Shown here piece after piece: positions 44,156-54,130 of a stretch of DNA of 64,000 nt (position 1 is its first letter; every line of letters begins with the position of its first letter). The notes under the pieces are model-generated. The model worked only from the letters and a program-made list of their open reading frames with translations. It made no database searches and was not told where the DNA came from. The translations under genes were made by a program, and so were the position numbers. The stretch spans positions 124,001 through 188,000 of the forward strand of contig CBDBHT010000005.1 in NCBI GenBank assembly GCA_965205965.1, read 5' to 3'. This DNA is from Bin55 sp965205965 (GTDB lineage Bacteria > Pseudomonadota > Gammaproteobacteria > Pseudomonadales > Azotimanducaceae).

Positions 44156-45217
44156 GTGTTTTCCATAGCATCACGTTATTGCGCACGAGAATCTTTGCTA
44201 ATTTTCGCGGGGCTGTTCGTTGTATTGCTTGTTGTTGGACTTGGAGGGAGGTTTACCGGATACCTCCAAGAAGCAGTTGCAGGTCGGTTTTCTGCACAAG
44301 CTCTCTGGATACTGATCGGATTACGAATTCCAGAGTTTGCTCAGATAGTAGTTCCATTCAGTTTGTTTCTAGCCATTCTCGTATCTTGGGGAAGACTTCA
44401 CGCCGAACAGGAATACACGGTATTGCTGACGGGAGGAGCCAGTCCTTTACGAATGCTTGCATGGATAGCTACCTTTACAGTTCCTATATCTCTAGCTGTT
44501 GGCGTGTTGAGTGTTTACATCACGCCTGAGGCCAGGAAAGTATTTGTTAATTTGGTTTTAGATCAGAGAATTGTCAGTGAATTTGATGCGATTGTGCCTG
44601 GAGAATTTCGATCCTTTTCCAATGGTAAACGTGTTACTTACGCAGAAACCGTTGACCGAGAGACAAAGACGATTGGTAATGTATTTCTGGGTGAGCTGGA
44701 TGAGAACACAATTACTACGCTATGGGCAAAAAAAGGCCAGTACATCCAGGACGAAATTGGATCACGATTTTTGATACTGGAATCGGGGTCGCGATATGTT
44801 GGTACACCGGGGTCCGGTGATTATCGAATCGTCAAATTTAGTAGGCTGGTGCAGCGTATTGAGGTGGAAGCGGTAAAACCGATAAATACTGAAGCCGGAT
44901 TGCTTCCTACGGGTGAGCTTAATTTTAAGAAAAGTGAGCACCGTGTAGAGTTGTACTGGCGTCTCTCTATGCCGCTGATAGCGTTAGTGAGCGCATTTTG
45001 CGCGTTTGCAATGGCCCGGGTCCGGCCGAGAGCAGGTCGTTTCGGGAAGATCTTGCCTGGATTGGTTTTGTTTGTAGCGTATTACATATCTGTTCTGTCA
45101 CTTCGCTCGGTGGACCTATCCGGACCGTTAGTGCAATTTGTAGGTTTTTGGTCCGTTCATGTGCTCATGTTTGGAATCGGCGTGATTTTACTTTGGCGTA
45201 ATCAGCGGCCTATCTGA
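44156..45217 (+). CDS. lptF: LPS export permease LptF
   Basis: 353-aa inner-membrane subunit of the LptB2FG transporter that extracts LPS and passes it to LptC. GTG start at 44156. Six membrane segments, three at each end, around a periplasmic beta-jellyroll (about residues 130-250). Family segments: RIPEFAQIVVPFSLFLAILV, LLTGGASPLRMLAW, and SMPLIALVSAFCAFAMARVR PRAGR. The stop TGA shares its A with the lptG ATG, so the two are coupled. Confidence 0.92.
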   Translation: MFSIASRYCARESLLIFAGLFVVLLVVGLGGRFTGYLQEAVAGRFSAQALWILIGLRIPEFAQIVVPFSLFLAILVSWGRLHAEQEYTVLLTGGASPLRMLAWIATFTVPISLAVGVLSVYITPEARKVFVNLVLDQRIVSEFDAIVPGEFRSFSNGKRVTYAETVDRETKTIGNVFLGELDENTITTLWAKKGQYIQDEIGSRFLILESGSRYVGTPGSGDYRIVKFSRLVQRIEVEAVKPINTEAGLLPTGELNFKKSEHRVELYWRLSMPLIALVSAFCAFAMARVRPRAGRFGKILPGLVLFVAYYISVLSLRSVDLSGPLVQFVGFWSVHVLMFGIGVILLWRNQRPI

Positions 45218-46290
45218 TGTTTAAACGTATGGATTATTACGTCGCCCAAACGGTTCTGGTTACCGTACTAGTTGTTTTCTTATGTGTAACAGCACTTACA
45301 GCGATCTTTACATTGGTGGACGAGGCTGATGGTGTAACTGAGAGTTTTACATTTCTTGATGCTTTGCTCGTCGTACTACTTACAACACCAGCTCGGACAG
45401 TTGATGCGATGCCTTTTATTGTGTTTCTTGGAGCCCTCATTGGTCTTGGTAGGCTTTCGTCACAATCTGAAATTACAGTATTTCGTAGTGCAGGAGTATC
45501 AATTTACCGGTTATTTGCGTCCACGACGTTGCCAGTATTTGTGTTCTTACTGATGTCTCTTGCTATTTCGGAGTTCGTTGTACCTATTACGGAGCCGCAG
45601 GCGACATCAATACGAAAACGGGTAAGCGGTGACAGAGGAGACGTAGTTTTGAATCGGCCTTACTGGTATCGCGAAGGAAAGACTTTCACAAGTATTCGAG
45701 GTATCGAGCGATCGGGTGCACTACGAGATATCCAACAGTTCGAGCTGGATGAAGCCAACGAACTAAAAGTTACGAGATATAGTCATAGGGCAAGTTTTGA
45801 CGAAGATAATTCACTTTGGCGGATGGAGGCCATCCAGGAAACACGGTTCGATAATCGGACTGCAGTATCTAGAACGATTAAGCACCTGAACTGGAAGACA
45901 AAGGACGATCCGACCACGGTAGGGGCTCGAGTACTGGTCAGTCCGAATAAGCTATCGATCATGGAACTTGCCTACCAAATCGATTATTTAAGAAGTGAAG
46001 AGATTAATTCTTCTCGTTACGAAGTTGCATTCTGGACAAAATTGTTACAACCGATATCTATACTTGGACTTATTCTGATAGCACTTGGGTCCGTCGTAGG
46101 CCCCCTAAGAGAAGTTGGCATGGGTGCGAGGGTTGCAGCTGGGATTGCTATAGGCATTGTGTTCCGGTACTTTCAGGAATTAACAGGTCCGCTGAGCTTG
46201 CTTTACGAATTTCCAGTTCCACTTGGCGTCGGTATACCGACCCTGGCCACTTGGTTGGTAGGTATTTACTTCGTTTATCGTGCGGGCTGA
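45217..46290 (+). CDS. lptG: LPS export permease LptG
   Basis: 357 aa, partner of LptF. Same architecture: membrane segments near residues 10-35, 60-85 and 100-120, a periplasmic domain, then C-terminal segments with FWTKLLQPISILGLILIALG, VGMGARVAAGIAIGIVFRYF and LPVPLGVGIPTLATW-like region. Starts on the last base of lptF. Its 3' end overlaps the convergent RDD gene by 16 bases. Confidence 0.92.
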   Translation: MFKRMDYYVAQTVLVTVLVVFLCVTALTAIFTLVDEADGVTESFTFLDALLVVLLTTPARTVDAMPFIVFLGALIGLGRLSSQSEITVFRSAGVSIYRLFASTTLPVFVFLLMSLAISEFVVPITEPQATSIRKRVSGDRGDVVLNRPYWYREGKTFTSIRGIERSGALRDIQQFELDEANELKVTRYSHRASFDEDNSLWRMEAIQETRFDNRTAVSRTIKHLNWKTKDDPTTVGARVLVSPNKLSIMELAYQIDYLRSEEINSSRYEVAFWTKLLQPISILGLILIALGSVVGPLREVGMGARVAAGIAIGIVFRYFQELTGPLSLLYEFPVPLGVGIPTLATWLVGIYFVYRAG

Positions 46291-46715
46291 GTTGAACTAG
46301 CGTCGTATCTGATCGTTTGCGTATCGGAAAAGATGTCACTCCATGTTCGCTGATCTTTGCGATACAGCACACTGAAATAACCTATTCCCAATATAGTAAA
46401 TCCAAGTAAACCAGCGAAAAAACGCTTTGATATCTGCCATAACGTAATTTGGTGCGGTGCGATAATCCGTAAACTCCACGCTCGCATCCCGATTGTTTGA
46501 CCACTTTGAATACAAAAGTACGCAAAAAATCCAAACCATTCAAAAAAGAGCAGGCTTTGAAACCATACGCCTATCACAGGGCCGCCGGCAAATAAAACAA
46601 AAATGAGTGTAGTCAGTGCCCAAATTGCGAAAATGACTAACGCGTCGTAGATCATTGCTAGTAGTCGATATCGAAGCGGAGCAGGCCGGTTCATCAACAT
46701 CCGTTGAGTATCCAT
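46275..46715 (-). CDS. RDD family membrane protein
   Basis: 146 aa with three to four membrane segments. The N-terminal RYRLLAMIYDALVIFAIWAL holds the RDD-domain Arg/Asp pattern; QSGQTIGMRAWSLRII is the second conserved RDD motif. Function of the family is uncertain (ion or small-solute transport suggested). A nearby RDD gene next to lptG is common in gammaproteobacteria. Confidence 0.85.
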   Translation of the reverse strand: MDTQRMLMNRPAPLRYRLLAMIYDALVIFAIWALTTLIFVLFAGGPVIGVWFQSLLFFEWFGFFAYFCIQSGQTIGMRAWSLRIIAPHQITLWQISKRFFAGLLGFTILGIGYFSVLYRKDQRTWSDIFSDTQTIRYDASSTQPAR

Positions 46716-47419
46716 AGTGATAGATCTAGGAGTTTGCGCTGCAGAATCTTTTAAGCAAATCTGAGTTTCAGCATTTCCGTTTTCGTCAAGAATCCCTTAT
46801 TGAAACGTTCAGAAGTCCGCCTCGGCCCCCGCATCCTACCGCTGCTTCACCTGCCGAATTGTCGCCAGCTGGATCTCGCTTCAGCTCCTTCGGTAATGTA
46901 TCGCCGCGAACGTTCATGTCGTGATCTTCATCTTGCGCACGATGCTGGGCTTCCACCGCCGTCAGTCGCTTCACCTCCTTCTACAGACGTCGCACCTCTT
47001 CCATCGCCCGGAGGACCCCTGTACGTCATCGCGCGCGATGCTGGCTGGCTCGCGTCCGCATGCGGCTGTTTCCATGCAGAAACCTGAGCTACTTACCATC
47101 AAAATCTTTAACTCCCCGGGTTCTTTCGTCGTCAACTTCACCCGGCACCTCTAGTTGATCATTCTGAACCTTCCTTGCTCATCAGTGCAGCTGAAAACAT
47201 GAATTCTATCCCGTTAACAAGTCCATCCAATGAAGACAGGTGACTAGCCTTTGCGATCTCGCGAGCTAAAAACTCGAAAATGACTGGCCCAATCCTTAAA
47301 GTCAGCTACTCACCATTGCAGGTGCAATCCAGCTTATTCACATGCAGTCATCCTGCCAGGAAAGACCTCGGCCATGGAAATGAAATGCAGTTCTAGAAAT
47401 TACTCCTGCGATACATTTC
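46716..47419. other. Gene-free stretch with GC-rich degenerate patch
   Basis: 46790-47160 is GC-rich against AT-rich flanks. Minus-strand reading gives KEVKRLTAVEAQHRAQDED and, in another frame, short pieces reminiscent of the coiled-coil end of an IS3 OrfA, too broken to assign. The remainder shows nothing. Confidence 0.3.
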
Positions 47420-49528
47420 TCAAAGTTCAACTCGGTCCCGTAAAAGATCAATACCGTTCAAGTCGGTTACCACCAATTCCACCGGCTTAGAGGCGGGAAT
47501 CGCAATCCGCACGCCCCAACCAAAACTGGTTCCGTAAGCAATTGCCATAGGCGAGAAGGATTGTGAGGAAAGCTCCTTACCATTGACATCAAAAAGATGC
47601 ACTATATGGCTGTGCACTTCCAGCCGATCAGTCAGGAGCGACTTCTGATCACTGTAAACAGCTCCGCGAAACGACCATTGCCCTTGGTCGTCCACGTGAC
47701 CCGATAGTGCTAGGCTTTGAGCCCTCTTGCCTGCTCTGGTCAAGGGGACATAATCACCTGTATTGCTGGTTAGCATCTTTAGATGTTGTGTGACTAATCT
47801 TGCTGATGCCTCCAAGTATTGAGCAGCTTTGCCAAAATTGTAGTCGGATATGGATGTGGGATCACAGAAGGACATCAGATCGTAATAAGTTTCCTCGCGA
47901 TCGACAAACCGATCTTCGAGAAACTTCCATCCACGACGGGGTCCGAGACGAGAATCACTGTATGGATAGTTCGGGTCAACGTCTGACGTACCGCCACACG
48001 GAGCGTGTTGAAGTGAAAAGTTGTGTCCCATTCCGTGGGCGAAAACATAGTGGTCCGTTGGAAGACCATCATGAGGCGTATAGAGACTTATACTCACCTT
48101 TCCGGAAACATATGCAGCACCGAGTGGAGTATTTCTCCTAGGGGGATAGTAAATCCCATGATAGTACTCGTCTTCTTCCGCGTTCTCTAGCCAATGATCA
48201 AGAAGTTCCTCCAAGGCTATGGAAACATTCCAATCTGAATCCACATCGTGATTTATGATCCCTGCAGCCGTCATTTCTACATCGCTTACCGGCATGTAGT
48301 TCATGAGCGAGTTCATAAAAGGATCGAGACTTTCCAGTTCCGGTATACCGGCCACATTTTCCAAGCGGGAAAATCGAACACGCACCAAGGGGGTATCAAA
48401 GAACGAGAGATCATTCAGAGCAAGTACATGTTCCCTAGCGGGACCGTCACCCGAACCGTCTACGTCAATGTCCGCCCGTAAGGTACTCTCTGGCTCGAAC
48501 AAAGACCCAGACACGTGAAACATAAACTCCGTTTCGTAGTTCCCGGAATCATTCTCATCCGGGTCGGACGAAGACAGGATCTCGATTTCTACCCGATGGG
48601 ACGTACCCGTCCCGTCCACGATACTGAATGCCGGCTCACCCAGATAGTCAGTCTCATGTTCCACTCGCACCGTCGCCACGCTGTCGCGGTTGGGTATCAA
48701 ATCTACGAACGTGTTCTTCATGAACGTATCGGCCTCTCCCGAAGCGTCTTCTGCATACACTTCCCGCATTGCCATTGGGCCTTGATAAAGTTCGACCCTT
48801 CGCACTGCTCCGCTGCCACCCTGACAATTCACGCCCCAGACCACGTCCAAGAGGCCATCACCTGCTGCAATCTGTAATTCAACGCCTTGATCGCTTGGGG
48901 CCGGACATGCGACGTCCAAACTTGTCACTACCGTATCGTCAAGCCCAACCGATCCCGAAGCCGGACTGACTGTTGCCCGCTCGTTGCTGGCAACGATGGC
49001 ATAGTCCACAGCGGGCTGCCCGTTCCATGTCGAAGCGATGCTCCACTGCATTTCGCTCTGTGCGTTCAATCGTGGATGCCCAGCGGAATCAGGGATCGTA
49101 CCGTTCAGTGTCACCGTAATCGGAGGAACCTGACAACGCAAGGACGCGGCAATGCTCACACCGCTCCCAAAGTTCCCGCTGATTGTGAGCGACCCTGTAA
49201 TGTCGTCCCCAGGAGCCGAACATTCCGAAGTGAATTGAATGATTGCTTCTCTCCCAGGTACGATTTCTCCGCTCGTCGCGTTCGCGGCCGACAACCAGAA
49301 AGGAGGCCCCGTTAGCGAAAAGGTCAGTAGTTCATCGCCGCTGTTGCGCAGCGCAATATCAGTGATGACCGGTGCCGAACCGAGAACGTAGATAGCTTGA
49401 ATCGCTTCCGTCGAGAGTTCCAGCTGCGGTCCGGAGGATCCACCACCTCCGCATGCTACTAAATAAGAAAGTCCAAAGAATACTAGCAGTGGATTTATTC
49501 CGCCAAACTTCAATCTGGAATATTTCAT
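47420..49528 (-). CDS. Lipoprotein related to M66-type zinc metallopeptidases, catalytic Glu replaced
   Basis: 702 aa, GC-richer than its neighbours. Lipobox LVAC followed by GGGGSSG near residue 26 predicts an outer-membrane lipoprotein. Ig-like/ASH-type beta domains (LTFSLTGPPFWLSAANA and later repeats) occupy residues about 35-240. The C-terminal half has VFAHGMGHNFSLQHAPCGG, which in active M66/StcE-type enzymes is HExGHNxxLxHAPCG; here residue 499 is Gly (GGA) instead of Glu (GAA). The three His and the HAPCG tail are kept, followed by DPNYPYSDSRLGPRRGW. Zinc may still bind, but hydrolysis should be abolished. Frame otherwise intact, so either a recent inactivating change or a binding-only role. 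Confidence 0.75.
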   Translation of the reverse strand: MKYSRLKFGGINPLLVFFGLSYLVACGGGGSSGPQLELSTEAIQAIYVLGSAPVITDIALRNSGDELLTFSLTGPPFWLSAANATSGEIVPGREAIIQFTSECSAPGDDITGSLTISGNFGSGVSIAASLRCQVPPITVTLNGTIPDSAGHPRLNAQSEMQWSIASTWNGQPAVDYAIVASNERATVSPASGSVGLDDTVVTSLDVACPAPSDQGVELQIAAGDGLLDVVWGVNCQGGSGAVRRVELYQGPMAMREVYAEDASGEADTFMKNTFVDLIPNRDSVATVRVEHETDYLGEPAFSIVDGTGTSHRVEIEILSSSDPDENDSGNYETEFMFHVSGSLFEPESTLRADIDVDGSGDGPAREHVLALNDLSFFDTPLVRVRFSRLENVAGIPELESLDPFMNSLMNYMPVSDVEMTAAGIINHDVDSDWNVSIALEELLDHWLENAEEDEYYHGIYYPPRRNTPLGAAYVSGKVSISLYTPHDGLPTDHYVFAHGMGHNFSLQHAPCGGTSDVDPNYPYSDSRLGPRRGWKFLEDRFVDREETYYDLMSFCDPTSISDYNFGKAAQYLEASARLVTQHLKMLTSNTGDYVPLTRAGKRAQSLALSGHVDDQGQWSFRGAVYSDQKSLLTDRLEVHSHIVHLFDVNGKELSSQSFSPMAIAYGTSFGWGVRIAIPASKPVELVVTDLNGIDLLRDRVEL

Positions 49529-49728
49529 TTTGCTCGTAGTTCGCTCCGATGGGTTGATAGGTTTGAGTTATGTAGCTAAAGCTAAGGAAGACGATAAAAA
49601 AGTAAGCAAGTTAGAGGAAAGAGACTCCATAAAAAATACAATACACCTATGTACTTACTGCCATATCTTAGCAGCAATTTCCTGTATAGCTTCAATTTGG
49701 GCTCGGTGCCGGTCTTTTCGTATTCTAG
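49529..49728. other. Short gap before IS1380, nothing recognised
   Basis: 200 AT-rich bases between the lipoprotein start and the IS1380 left end; probably contains the lipoprotein promoter. Confidence 0.4.
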
Positions 49729-49949
49729 CCCGGATTTCTCATAACCAAGTCGAAAATGATGTTTTTCACGGGATGCGTGGGGTACGGGGCATGGAATGTC
49801 GCGTCGCGAGTTTGAAAAGGCTTCGGAGGGCGGGCATGCGTGTGTTTTCCCGCCTTTTTGCGGGCGGGACGGCGAATCGCTGAGCATCCGGGCGCGGGGA
49901 GGTCGGCGCGCTCCGCCGCCAGCGTCATGCACCCGGTTGCACCGGGCTT

Positions 49950-51460
49950 TTACGTTGGTGCCAGGCTGGCCCAGATCAAGCGGAAATCCTTCCAGTACGG
50001 GAAGGCGGACCCGAACGCCAGATGGATCCGCCGCGTGGACACCGTCACGCGCACCGGGATCTGGAACAGGCACTTGCGCAGCGTCGATGGACGGCTCCGG
50101 CGCAGCATGGCGGATACCGGAAGGTTCTCGAGCCGGTGCTTCATCATGCAATGAAGGGCATGGGCCAGTGCGCTCATCCGGAGCCGGAGTGCGTTGACGT
50201 TCCAGAGGCTGCTGGAGCATCGGTCCAGGAACAGATCGTTCTTCTGTTCCTTGATCCAGTTTTCGGCCTCACCCCGGTCGCAGTACATCTCTTCGTAGAC
50301 CGTTGGCGCGTCGGGCTTCTGGAGCGAGGTGACGACGAAGCGACTGTTGTACCGGGCTTCGCCGACCGTCGCACATGGGCCTTCCGCGCCGGCCTCCGGT
50401 CCGCCGTCGGCCTTGCCGGCCGGTTCCCCGTCCGCGTTGCCGACCGGTTGTCCCGGCAGCCATTCGGCCTTGGCGATCACGCGGCGTTCGCGGCTCCAGC
50501 TGTCGCGCGTGCGATAGTCGAAGCTCTGGTAGCCGCGGACCGCTCGCTGCGCATAGTCCGGATCCCGCTTCAACCGGTCCCGCAGATCGTCCATCAACGG
50601 TTGGACCCGGTCTTTCAGCCGATCATTGCGCGGCAGTCCCAGCACGTAATCCACGCCCCGCGCCTCGCACCACGTCATCAACTCGTCGCGGCAGTAGGCC
50701 CCGTCGGCGCGGATCAGGATCGGCACCTGCGGAAATCGCTTCCGCAGCCGGTCCACGAGCGGCGCGACCGTCTCCACCACGCCCGCCGCCACATCGCTGC
50801 TCGACGTGCGCAGTTCCGTCCGCACCGGCCAGCCGTTGCAGAACACCAGCCGCGGAAGGTAGCAGTATTCATGGTAGTACCCGTGATAGAACCGGTGCTC
50901 CTGCCGGCCGTGCAGTTCCACGTCCGTGGCATCGATGTCCAGCACCAGCCGCTTCGGCATCTGGCCCCGCTCGCCCCACACCAGGTACAGCTCCACGAGC
51001 AGCTCGTCGAGCGCATCGAAATCCACGGTGATCTGGCGCGCTTTCGCCGGGTCCCGCCCGTTCGCCGACAGCTCCATCCGGTTCAGCGTGCTTTTGCCGG
51101 CCAGCGGCTCGCAGTCCGAACGCGCACACTCCACACGCCCCATGGCCGTGGACAGGGCCCGGTCCCGCCGCAGCTCGTCGTGATCGTTCACATCTTCGTA
51201 GCCCAGCGCGAGACCCAAAATCCGCTGCCCCAGCAACGCCACTAGCGGATGCGCCACCTTGGACGGGTCCCGGTGGTCCGTGAAACATTCCGAGACGCGC
51301 TCGAACAGCCGGACCTGCTCGGCCAGCATCATCAGCAGTGCCGAGCCCCCGTTGGAACTCAGCTCGCCTCCACTGCAGTCCACCTCCATCCGCCCGGACG
51401 GACCCCTTTCGCCATCCGACGCACCAACCGGTCCGCGCCGCGCTTTTGCTTGCTCTTCAT
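49950..51460 (-). pseudogene. IS1380 transposase, copy 1 (one-base N-terminal frameshift)
   Basis: IS4-like DDE transposase of the IS1380 group: HPLVALLGQRILGLALGYED, KSTLNRMELSAN, LVLDIDATDVELHGRQEH (first catalytic D), YLPRLVFCNGWPVRTELR, IRADGAYCRDELMTWCEARG (second D) and EEMYCDRGEAENWIKEQKND (E). Compared with copy 2, one G is missing near 51392, so the first 25 residues (from the ATG at 51460) are out of frame; a shortened product from an internal start would still hold the DDE core. Confidence 0.78.
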
Positions 51461-51659
51461 CCCGTGCCCTCCTCCATCCGGCCCCATCGGCCGCGTTGCG
51501 CCCACCCTTCGGCCAGCGTGGCCGCATCATGTCCCGGACGCCCCTTCCAGAACACCCACCGGAACATGCACAGTACGACCACCAGCGTGTTCAGCACGCG
51601 CCGCCGCCGCTGCCAGAGCCGGACCAAAGCATCCTCCGGGGCCAAGACGGCTGCCGGCG

Positions 51660-51852
51660 ACCTGCAGGACCCCAATCGATCCCGACCCTTCGGCGTGAAC
51701 CAGCCCAGATGACTACACAGGGTGGACGCCAACTCATGGCGGCTCAGTGCCGAAAACCGTGCCACCGTCTTCTGAAGGTCCACCATCCAACGGCGGGTCC
51801 GCCGCGTGCCACCCAAGGTGGTCGACTTCACGTTCTCGATTCGGAAATCCAT
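51660..51852 (-). pseudogene. DruA N-terminal fragment inside IS1380 copy 1
   Basis: Starts with MDFRIENVKSTTLGGTRRTR and continues VDLQKTVARFSALSRHELA and STLCSHLGWFTPKGRDRL, collinear with the first 60 residues of the DruA gene at 18.1 kb, then stops matching. The leader out to about 52023 also matches the DruA element left end. Confidence 0.75.
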
Positions 51853-52023
51853 CACGTTTGCACCAGAGACCATCCTAACCAAGCGTAGATTGCCATAACC
51901 CATGCCAAAACGCAAGTGTTTTTTTGCAGAACCCCCAAAAAATCGAATATGTTCCCGTATATCAACCGGTGACACGACATCCTCAAAGACCGGGATCCCT
52001 TTCCGTTCATCCGCATGCCATCG

Positions 52024-52445
52024 CAGCCACCGGGGGCGAAACCTCCCGACAGTCGGGGAGCGTTCGGGTCTCGTCAAGACCAGGACCCAAGGGCGTGCGA
52101 TATAGACGTCCGCCGCATGCTCACCCGAATGGCTCATCATCCAGTCGACAACAGCATCTTTCACGGGATGCGCCGCTTTGCACGCCGGTCGTGGCGGTCC
52201 GCAAAACGGGCCCAGGCGCATGCTATACACGTTCGCACCGCTTCCGCCAGCATCGCACCCAGCACCGAACGCGCCCCGCTTCCGTCCGACCCGAACGCAC
52301 CCCTTTCGCCATCCAACGCACCCATCCGTCCGAACGCACCCCGCTACCATCCCCTTCCCCCCGGCAAAGTCCAACCAACTTCGTGGTATCAACAACTTAC
52401 ACGCACATACATCGCACCCAAGCCATCCATTATGAGAAATAAGGG
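52024..52445 (-). other. Right arm of chimeric IS1380, unassigned
   Basis: GC-rich sequence between the DruA-element end and the IS1380 terminus, repeated in copy 2 (59622-60034). The minus-strand frame includes GAMLAEAVRTC and RPWVLVLTRPERSPTVGRFR pieces with stops; no family recognised. Confidence 0.4.
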
Positions 52446-52447
52446 TT

Positions 52448-52732
52448 AAGGTGTTAACCAACACTTTTGGCGGTACAGTTTATATAACCCCTGCATCTTC
52501 AGGAGAGGACCTTCTCGTACTATATGGAGAGGTGCCCAGTGTGAACGTATGTCTGAAAATCCTGCAACGGTTTGGAGATGTTGAAGAGATAGAGATCGGG
52601 GGGGACAATGTGGCCTATCTAATTCCTCCAGGGAAGACCATTACAGGCTTTGTAGGACACACTTCGCCAGCCGCTAGTGGTTGTTACCGGCTTGGCAGCG
52701 GTCTTGCTAACCTAGGAGTTCTCATTGATTGA
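52448..52732 (+). pseudogene. C-terminal fragment of a type IVb-like pilin (tentative)
   Basis: About 94 residues beginning directly at the IS1380 end: TNTFGGTVYITPASSGEDL, YGEVPSVNVCLKILQRFG and SPAASGCYRLGSGLANLG. The GGxVxxxPA....Y..VPS..C..L pattern and a late C-terminal Cys resemble the globular part of PilS/TcpA-type pilins, the two Cys forming the D-region disulfide. The N-terminal prepilin helix would be upstream and is missing. Tentative. Confidence 0.35.
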
Positions 52733-53233
52733 TGAAAAAGGAATCCGCACAGAACGGTATACACAGGTAAAATGATATATTAAGTTCAGCAATTCCCCGT
52801 GAATGAACAGGACCCGTCATAGCGGGAGTTTCGGGAGTTGGAGAGCGATAGTTTTCGCGGACTTGGGAGTCGACTATAGCTCCAATATTGCATGAGCAGT
52901 GCGAGATGGGTCTGTTTTTCGGTTTGGAGTGGTAACTGGAGTTCCAACGTCCGCATTTCGCCCATGATCCGTGGCTCGGGCACGGTTTTGCGGATTTTGG
53001 ACACACCTGCCCCTTACCCCCGTTGTTGGTCCACGTGCCGGGGCGGCACTCGGCGACGGTCAGGGAGGTGTCCAGGCGGAGAGCGGCGAGACCGTGTGGA
53101 ACCACTCCTGGTGCGGGAAGGTGCTGCTCAGCAGGAGCCGAATACGGCGAGTATTGTGCAGCACCAAGCGGCGCACCCTGCCGATTACACATAAGTACAG
53201 CTTGACTTCTTATAGTGGCTGCTGCTGACCAGC
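52733..53233. other. No intact gene; possibly older mobile remnant
   Basis: 500 bases with rising GC towards 53000-53150. Frames on both strands are broken. It may be the N-terminal part of the IS4-like remnant that follows. Confidence 0.3.
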
Positions 53234-53584
53234 TTGGCGATTGGCCGCACTCACCCGCTTGGGATGCCCCCCTCCCCGGAACTGCCCGTCGGGACGATAC
53301 TCACCGACATCAAACTCACTGTGTTGCGAGACTTGGTCTTGGATGACCCACGCAGCCCGTCATCCAACGATCTTGGCCAGGCACTCCTCTTGGCCATCGC
53401 CATGCTGGGTGGCTTCAAGAACCGCCGACGCGCAGAGGCCAGCGATCCCCGGATACGAGACGATCTGGAAGGGATACGTGGCCTTGCATGCACCAGTCCG
53501 ATGTCCTACCAGCGAACTCATCCACCTCGCCCAGGAGGCAAGGTCCCGACTACATCTATAAGCCTGCAGCGACCCGATAAATAG
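53234..53584 (+). pseudogene. IS4/Tn5-like transposase C-terminal remnant
   Basis: Reads PVGTILTDIKLTVLRDLVLD, then LGQALLLAIAMLGGFKNRRR and RIRDDLEGIRGLA. This resembles the C-terminal iAmLGGFlgRk.DgePGw.tLwrGl signature of Tn5-like IS4 transposases, with substitutions at key positions. Short and eroded. Confidence 0.35.
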
Positions 53585-53776
53585 AAGTCAAGCGAGAGAT
53601 GTGTGTAATCGGCAGACCGCGCGGTACCTCTACACGCTACCTGGACCACTACATGCGCTGGTTGATGAAATCGGAATTCAAACTTGAAGAATCGATTAAG
53701 GCAGACTTCCTTTCACCTCATTTGGCAAACTATACACAAGTGGATACATAAGAGCCTTATTCTATATCTCATGTGA

Positions 53777-54130
53777 TCAATTTTTGACACGTAATAATGC
53801 TCGTCTAGGTCTGGCAGTTGCAGTTCTAGGTTCTGTACCATAATATCTTGACAAGTAATCAATAATTTTTATCTCAGACGGTCCGAGTGGCCACAAGCCT
53901 TCATCTTTCTGCATGCGACGAATAACTTTAAGCCAGCCTTTTCGGTCTAAACGTTGTTGTTTGAAGAGTCTTGCAGAATGACAGGAAGTACAGTTATCAC
54001 GCGTTACTTTCCACTGACCACGTTTGTCCATAATCAGGCTATTATTGGCATCGATTGTGAATGTCTGCCTCTCACTAGCAGTTGCTGAAACAGCAGTTGC
54101 CAAGCATATGAGCAAAACTTTAAACCACAT
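53777..54130 (-). CDS. sorB: SorB-type monoheme cytochrome c, sulfite dehydrogenase subunit
   Basis: 117 aa from the ATG at 54130, giving signal peptide MWFKVLLICLATAVSATAS; an ATG at 54154 is an alternative. Heme c motif CTSCH, preceded by WKVTRDN and followed by LDRKGWLKVIRRMQKDEG, the usual layout of the SorB c-type domain with distal Met in RRMQ. Accepts electrons from SorA in the periplasm. Overlaps the sorA stop, indicating coupling. The tail after YYGTEP is short and basic. Confidence 0.82.
   Translation of the reverse strand: MWFKVLLICLATAVSATASERQTFTIDANNSLIMDKRGQWKVTRDNCTSCHSARLFKQQRLDRKGWLKVIRRMQKDEGLWPLGPSEIKIIDYLSRYYGTEPRTATARPRRALLRVKN

Larger units (their letters stand above)
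49729..52445 (-). mobile_element. Chimeric IS1380-type element with DruA-element insert, copy 1
   Basis: 2.7 kb with inverted termini CCCGGATTTCTCATAA (left) and, inverted, CCCTTATTTCTCATAA (right). It contains an IS1380 transposase (49950-51460) and, upstream of it, the first part of a DruA gene plus its leader out to the DruA element's own end (about 51660-52023). It is nearly identical throughout to 57272-60034, so the chimera moved or was duplicated as a unit. No flanking target duplication is obvious. Confidence 0.8.

Noticed and set aside
49530..49883. 117-aa plus-strand frame entering the IS1380 left end
   Set aside because: Half of it is IS sequence; the host part has no recognisable motif or start signal.
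50022..51245. 407-aa plus-strand open frame opposite the IS1380 transposase (and 57565-58836 in copy 2)
   Set aside because: Shadow of a GC-rich transposase: Arg/His/Pro-rich, no family motifs, and follows every indel of the minus-strand gene.
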